Shown here piece after piece: positions 6,643-7,233 of a stretch of DNA of 7,233 bases (position 1 is the stretch's first letter; every line of letters begins with the position of its first letter). Source of the DNA: Planctomycetota bacterium (GTDB taxonomy: Bacteria > Planctomycetota > Phycisphaerae > UBA1845). Under the pieces are notes generated by a model. That model was not told where the DNA came from, made no database searches, and saw nothing but the letters and a program-made list of their open reading frames with translations. The position numbers and the translations under genes are program-made. The stretch spans positions 1 through 7,233 of the forward strand of contig JADFIX010000172.1 of the NCBI GenBank assembly GCA_022566435.1. Direction: 5' to 3'.

Positions 6643-6820
6643 CGCAGTCGCCCGTGTCCGCCTGGCAATCACACCGGCAATATTCCCATAACGGACCCCG
6701 TTTTCTCCACTCTTCCTGGGTTATCGGATCGCCTTCAAGAGGGACAACGTAAGCTTCCTGTGCGTATCGGCCCGATAAGACTGCATACCGAACGCTTGTG
6801 CCGCCCGACCAAGGCGACAA
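6443..6820 (-). CDS. doubtful Cys-rich small ORF or gene remnant
   Basis: The minus-strand frame has a plausible protein only in its first 60 or so residues (6643-6820): SVRYAVLSGRYAQEAYVVPL, then EGDPITQEEWRKRGPLWEYC and RCDC, with gene-like codon use and Trp/Tyr/Glu content. The same frame is open upstream to a stop near 6882 and adds KNPVDEIFFLNPSW without an ATG; the start used here is TTG with no ribosome site. Past 6643 it runs about 200 nt antisense through the cyclophilin gene and looks like a shadow. A shift of frame would instead end it at a TAG (6639-6641) overlapping the cyclophilin TAG within GCTAGC. I recognise no family. It may be a small protein, a frameshifted gene or a decayed fragment. 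Confidence 0.3.
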   Translation of the reverse strand: MSPWSGGTSVRYAVLSGRYAQEAYVVPLEGDPITQEEWRKRGPLWEYCRCDCQADTGDCASDCRLTSRSARRPFGRYGDKREVSDVRQNPLAWPSACQASQMSRRPPTARKPCTDRRNLSVACNR

Positions 6821-6889
6821 CCAGGACGGATTCAGAAAAAAGATTTCGTCAACGGGATTCTTGTACCCTTGACAGGACGGTGGCTAATG

Positions 6890-6930
6890 GGTGACACCTG
6901 TTCTTCACTTGAACAATTCTTCCTGTCACC
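6890..6930. repeat. nested inverted repeat
   Basis: GGTGACA (6890-6896) pairs with TGTCACC (6924-6930), and inside it TGTTC (6899-6903) pairs with GAACA (6911-6915) around a 7-nt loop. The whole could fold as a two-stem hairpin. An alternative partner for the right arm is TGACAGG at 6870-6876. It resembles a short intergenic palindromic element. Confidence 0.5.
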
Positions 6931-6966
6931 TTTCTTCCTCCCTTTCTTCCTCCCTTTCTTCCTCCG
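6931..6966. repeat. three 12-bp tandem repeats, homopyrimidine
   Basis: TTTCTTCCTCCC occurs at 6931-6942 and 6943-6954, and a third copy with G in the last position at 6955-6966. The plus strand is all pyrimidine from 6929 to 6965, a 37-nt polypyrimidine/polypurine tract that could form triplex DNA or vary in copy number. Confidence 0.9.
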
Positions 6967-6991
6967 GGGCGCCCCGGGGCGGCGATTTTTT
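6964..6991 (+). terminator. GC-only palindrome followed by six T
   Basis: CCGGGGCGCCCCGG (6964-6977) is a perfect 14-bp palindrome overlapping a second one, CGCCCCGGGGCG (6970-6981), and six T follow at 6986-6991. This is terminator-like for plus-strand transcription. It is about 320 bp past the cyclophilin stop, and the hairpin loops would be tight, so it may instead be part of the repeat cluster. Confidence 0.3.
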
Positions 6992-7052
6992 GCGTCAGCA
7001 CCATGACACATCGCGGACCTTTTCACAACGCAACCGCTCAAAGATGGGTTAC

Positions 7053-7076
7053 CACAAAGGCACCAAGACACGAAGA
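7053..7076. repeat. 8-bp degenerate array, CACNAAGR
   Basis: Three adjacent units read CACAAAGG, CACCAAGA and CACGAAGA. Sequences of the ACCACAAAGGCAC type are, from memory, common dispersed intergenic repeats in planctomycetes and other environmental bacteria; that recollection was not checked. Confidence 0.6.
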
Positions 7077-7084
7077 ACGGCAAA

Positions 7085-7116
7085 GGTTGGGTGCCACTGG
7101 CCGCTTGCGGCCGGTG
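7085..7116. repeat. GGTTGGGTGCCA hairpin module, copy 1
   Basis: The 12-mer GGTTGGGTGCCA (7085-7096) leads into CACTGGCCGC (7095-7104) and GCGGCCGGTG (7107-7116), which pair over 9 bp with one G-U wobble and a CTTG loop. The same 12-mer recurs 79 bp downstream before another hairpin. Confidence 0.65.
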
Positions 7117-7163
7117 AGGGAGAATGAAGGAATGAGCGTGAACGCGGCACGAAAAAAAGTACG

Positions 7164-7200
7164 GGTTGGGTGCCATGCCCAAGCCGAAGGCGCCGGCATG
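7164..7200. repeat. GGTTGGGTGCCA hairpin module, copy 2
   Basis: An exact second copy of GGTTGGGTGCCA (7164-7175) is followed by a hairpin: CATGCC (7174-7179) pairs with GGCATG (7195-7200), and inside it GCC-GAA-GGC (7183-7191) forms a second short stem across a mismatched internal loop. It looks like a decayed member of a GTGCCATGCCCA-type dispersed repeat that I associate with planctomycete genomes (from memory). Confidence 0.65.
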
Positions 7201-7233
7201 TGTCCCCACACGCAGAGCATGGCGGCGCTGCGC

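Larger units (their letters stand above)
6643..7233. other. gene-poor, repeat-rich tail
   Basis: No confident complete gene lies here. The left part (6643-6880) carries the doubtful Cys-rich ORF; the rest is a series of short repeats and palindromes listed separately. Open frames across the repeats translate to simple KKGR or Ser runs and are not credible proteins. No tRNA, rRNA or transposase was recognised. Confidence 0.75.

Noticed and set aside
6869..6874. Perfect TTGACA as a -35 box
   Set aside because: No -10-like hexamer lies 15-19 bp downstream and no gene follows on the plus strand.
6931..7200. Possible CRISPR array
   Set aside because: Units are too short, contiguous or dissimilar, with no regular spacers and no cas genes nearby.
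6832..7209. 125-aa minus-strand ORF with KKGR repeats
   Set aside because: It is a translation of the tandem repeat and the dispersed intergenic repeats; it starts inside one hairpin module and has no domain-like segment.

Overview
The window is a moderately GC-rich bacterial chromosomal segment with five confident protein genes, one lipoprotein-like gene among them having no assigned function, two doubtful small ORFs, and a repeat-rich non-coding tail. The best guess for the host is a planctomycete (Planctomycetota, Phycisphaerae-like). That guess rests on the membrane-anchored SGNH hydrolase, the exported protein joining an Ig-like domain to a cyclophilin, the endonuclease-type MutL, and tail repeats of a style I remember from such genomes. 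No taxonomic marker is present, so this is inference.

Layout. mutL (17-1903, minus) is complete and encodes a MutL with a full Mn-dependent endonuclease site. An 80-bp divergent spacer holding overlapping candidate promoters separates it from a plus-strand gene for a degenerate TIM-barrel-like protein (1984-2865). A small lipoprotein gene follows on the same strand (about 2976-3371). It converges on a minus-strand operon read right to left: possibly a small membrane ORF (5391-5657), then nadC (4489-5379), then an SGNH/GDSL hydrolase gene (3434-4495) whose ATG overlaps the nadC stop as ATGCTGA. Divergent from that operon is an exported two-domain cyclophilin-type peptidyl-prolyl isomerase (5638-6642, plus).

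The last 590 bp (6643-7233) hold no convincing complete gene. They contain a minus-strand ORF that looks like a small or decayed Cys-rich gene, a nested inverted repeat, a 12-bp homopyrimidine tandem repeat, a GC-only palindrome followed by six T, an 8-bp CACNAAGR array, and two modules that each start with GGTTGGGTGCCA and fold into a hairpin. They look like dispersed intergenic repeats that accumulated side by side.

Functionally the genes are mostly unrelated housekeeping and envelope functions: mismatch repair, NAD synthesis, an envelope esterase-like enzyme, and periplasmic folding or scaffolding. I see no defence island, mobile element with a transposase, CRISPR array or RNA gene. I find no clear undescribed multi-gene system. 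The points most worth a second look are the compact mutL divergent promoter, the cyclophilin that lacks its active-site Gln, the Cys-rich fragment, and the composite repeat tail.
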